Shown: positions 31,903-33,022 of the stretch, piece after piece | How positions within the stretch are numbered: the first letter of the stretch is position 1 | Layout: the number at the start of each line of letters is the position of its first letter | From: Nostoc sp. NMS9 | Lineage (GTDB): Bacteria; Cyanobacteriota; Cyanobacteriia; Cyanobacteriales; Nostocaceae | NCBI RefSeq assembly: GCF_017114995.1 | Contig: NZ_JABXKL010000077.1 | Span: forward strand, 1 to 33,022 | Reading direction: 5' to 3' | Length of the DNA stretch: 33,022 nt | Position numbers and translations under genes: made by a program | Notes under the pieces: generated by a model | Told to the model about the DNA's origin: nothing | Databases searched by the model: none | The model's input: the letters and a program-made list of their open reading frames with translations, nothing else

Positions 31903-32724
31903 ATGAGAAAAATAACTGCTCTAATGCTAGGTATTTCCGTGAGTGTCGGGCTGGAAGCATTAACACCCAAAATAACTAATGCCCAATTATTTTACCCACC
32001 AGCAAGCGATCGCCATTCATTAATGGTAATCGGTCAAGGGGTAGTGAAAGTGCCAGCAGATACAGCGGATATTGAATTGGTATTCAGTAGCGGAGGTAGC
32101 AATGATGAGTTACAAACGCAACCATCATCTCTACCTGAAACCCGCCGCATATCCTCACCGACTCTACTTTTTAATTACAAAACAGCAGCAGAATCTTTAC
32201 CAAGCAAAAAATCCCTAACTAAAGCAACTCTTCAGCCTGTAGTGGATAGCTTAGTTGCTAAAGGCATTAGGGCTGATAAAATTCAAGTGCAAATTAACCC
32301 TAATTCCAGTGAGAATAACGCCAAGATATTGGTGAGACTAGAAAAACCAACACGCGATCGCGTCCAGGAAATTGTTGCTACAGCGAACAAGTCCACAAGC
32401 CAAATTGAAAACCTTTCTGTCAAAAGTGTAGGTGTTGAGTACGCAGTTAATGACTGTCAAGCTTTGCAGAGTTCAGTTTATCAATCAGCTATGAAAGATG
32501 CTAAAAGCCGCGCTCAGGCTTTAGCAAGTGCGATGGAAGTTAAACTTAGTACTCCTTCTGTAGCCGAGCCATTTTACACATTATTTTATCCCTCATGTAG
32601 TTCTAAAACTGGAGTTCCTTTACCGTCATTTGCTAGTTTTTTATTATCACCAGCTTATAATCCAGATGCCCCCGCAGAAGTTGAAATGAAAAAGGATATT
32701 TTTGTGACATATACAACGAAATAA
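31903..32724 (+). CDS. Secreted SIMPL-domain (DUF541) protein
   Basis: A 273-residue protein with an N-terminal signal peptide (MRKITALMLGISVSVGLEAL, then TPKITNAQ, with cleavage likely after the Ala in NAQ). It is followed by a SIMPL domain beginning HSLMVIGQGVVKVPADTADI and ending in a paired-repeat region (KDAKSRAQALASAMEVKL, VEMKKDIFVTY). SIMPL proteins are periplasmic and of largely unknown role. I use ATG 31903, as it places the signal peptide at the very start; TTG 31867 would add 12 polar residues. The central part has an unusual Ser/Gln/Pro-rich stretch (about residues 62-95). Confidence 0.85.
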   Translation: MRKITALMLGISVSVGLEALTPKITNAQLFYPPASDRHSLMVIGQGVVKVPADTADIELVFSSGGSNDELQTQPSSLPETRRISSPTLLFNYKTAAESLPSKKSLTKATLQPVVDSLVAKGIRADKIQVQINPNSSENNAKILVRLEKPTRDRVQEIVATANKSTSQIENLSVKSVGVEYAVNDCQALQSSVYQSAMKDAKSRAQALASAMEVKLSTPSVAEPFYTLFYPSCSSKTGVPLPSFASFLLSPAYNPDAPAEVEMKKDIFVTYTTK

Positions 32725-32736
32725 ACATTTATATTT

Positions 32737-32757
32737 AGTGCGATTGCACTTTTATTT
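32737..32757 (+). terminator. Weak rho-independent terminator after SIMPL gene
   Basis: AGTGC (32737-32741) and GCACT (32746-32750) form a 5-bp stem with a 4-base loop, followed by TTTATTT. Confidence 0.5.
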
Positions 32758-32852
32758 AGTCAAAATCGGAAGTGCGATCGCTTAACTATTTTGCCTTGCC
32801 ACTAACTATTTTTATCTGGTATAATATTGCACATTCTACAAAAGTGAGTTAA

Positions 32853-32972
32853 ATGACTATTTCTAATAGTGTGCAATATCTTTTAGAAGATTATCCTAAA
32901 ACACTTTTTCCTTTATCTACCACTAAAGTTATTGTAGAAAATAATTCAGAATCACTCTTTGAATATATATAG
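32853..32972 (+). CDS. Short ORF at window edge, possible truncated gene
   Basis: ATG 32853 begins a 39-residue frame (MTISNSVQYLLEDYPKTLFP and onward) ending in TAG at 32970. GTGAG lies just upstream. The sequence is protein-like but stops abruptly as the DNA changes to TATATAGCAATCGCCAAGAG, which resembles the end of a cyanobacterial repeat or insertion element running off the window. It may be a gene interrupted by that element. TGTGCAATAT occurs as inverted copies on either side of the start (around 32824-32833 and 32870-32879). Confidence 0.35.
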   Translation: MTISNSVQYLLEDYPKTLFPLSTTKVIVENNSESLFEYI

Positions 32973-33022
32973 CAATCGCCAAGAGAGTTAGGACATATAA
33001 TGCAAATAGTCTGGGTTCAAAA

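Overview
The window looks like chromosomal DNA of a heterocyst-forming, Nostoc/Anabaena-type cyanobacterium. The evidence is many HIP1-type GCGATCGC octamers, heptameric short tandem repeats (GAGTTAG/TAACTCC), small dispersed repeats and MITE-like palindromes, and cyanobacterial genes such as Psb29/Thf1, a CpcT/CpeT-type phycobiliprotein lyase, Ycf51 and a ComFB-domain protein. I found no tRNA, rRNA, CRISPR array or intact insertion sequence.

Positions 1-5500 are mostly housekeeping: a STAS-domain anti-sigma antagonist, a bilin lyase of the CpcT/CpeT family, psb29, a small holin-like membrane protein, an exbB-exbD energy-coupling pair and trmB. Repeat hairpins separate the genes, and one small repeat has entered trmB in frame.

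Positions 5500-15350 are the accessory core, a double-glycine peptide secretion island. On the + strand lie at least five precursor-like peptide genes. Two share a long leader of the type seen in cyanobacterial CTB-family bacteriocins (5935, 6818). Three are very short (8667, 8916, 9204), and the last carries an amber codon one codon before its Gly-Gly site. A cysteine-rich protein of unknown role sits between the first two. On the - strand, converging on them, is an operon for a transposase-like HTH protein, a C39-peptidase ABC exporter with an N-terminal cyclic-nucleotide-binding-like domain, an HlyD-type adaptor and a parvulin-type prolyl isomerase. The likely scheme is that the exporter removes the leaders and secretes the cores with HlyD, while the isomerase assists folding. 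Between the two precursor groups is a fused, broken remnant of a phosphotransferase and a HopA1-family protein. That pair is known from class V lanthipeptide and thioamitide pathways, so the locus may once have modified its peptides. A perfect 16-bp inverted repeat precedes the HTH gene and may be its operator.

Positions 15350-25420 hold a repeat block, a PMT-type glycosyltransferase, a GNAT acetyltransferase, PEP synthase, a small membrane protein, a decayed region with a MITE, and a translationally coupled AlaC-like aminotransferase/iron-type alcohol dehydrogenase pair. Three proteins in the window (PMT, PEP synthase, O-antigen ligase) carry low-complexity inserts made of the same kinds of repeats found between genes.

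Positions 25421-33022 hold ycf51, an overlapping pair of tiny genes (DUF6888/DUF6887-like), an orphan protein, O-antigen ligase and YaaW-like genes that overlap, a renalase-like FAD enzyme, a ComFB-domain protein, a secreted SIMPL-domain protein and a short ORF at the edge.
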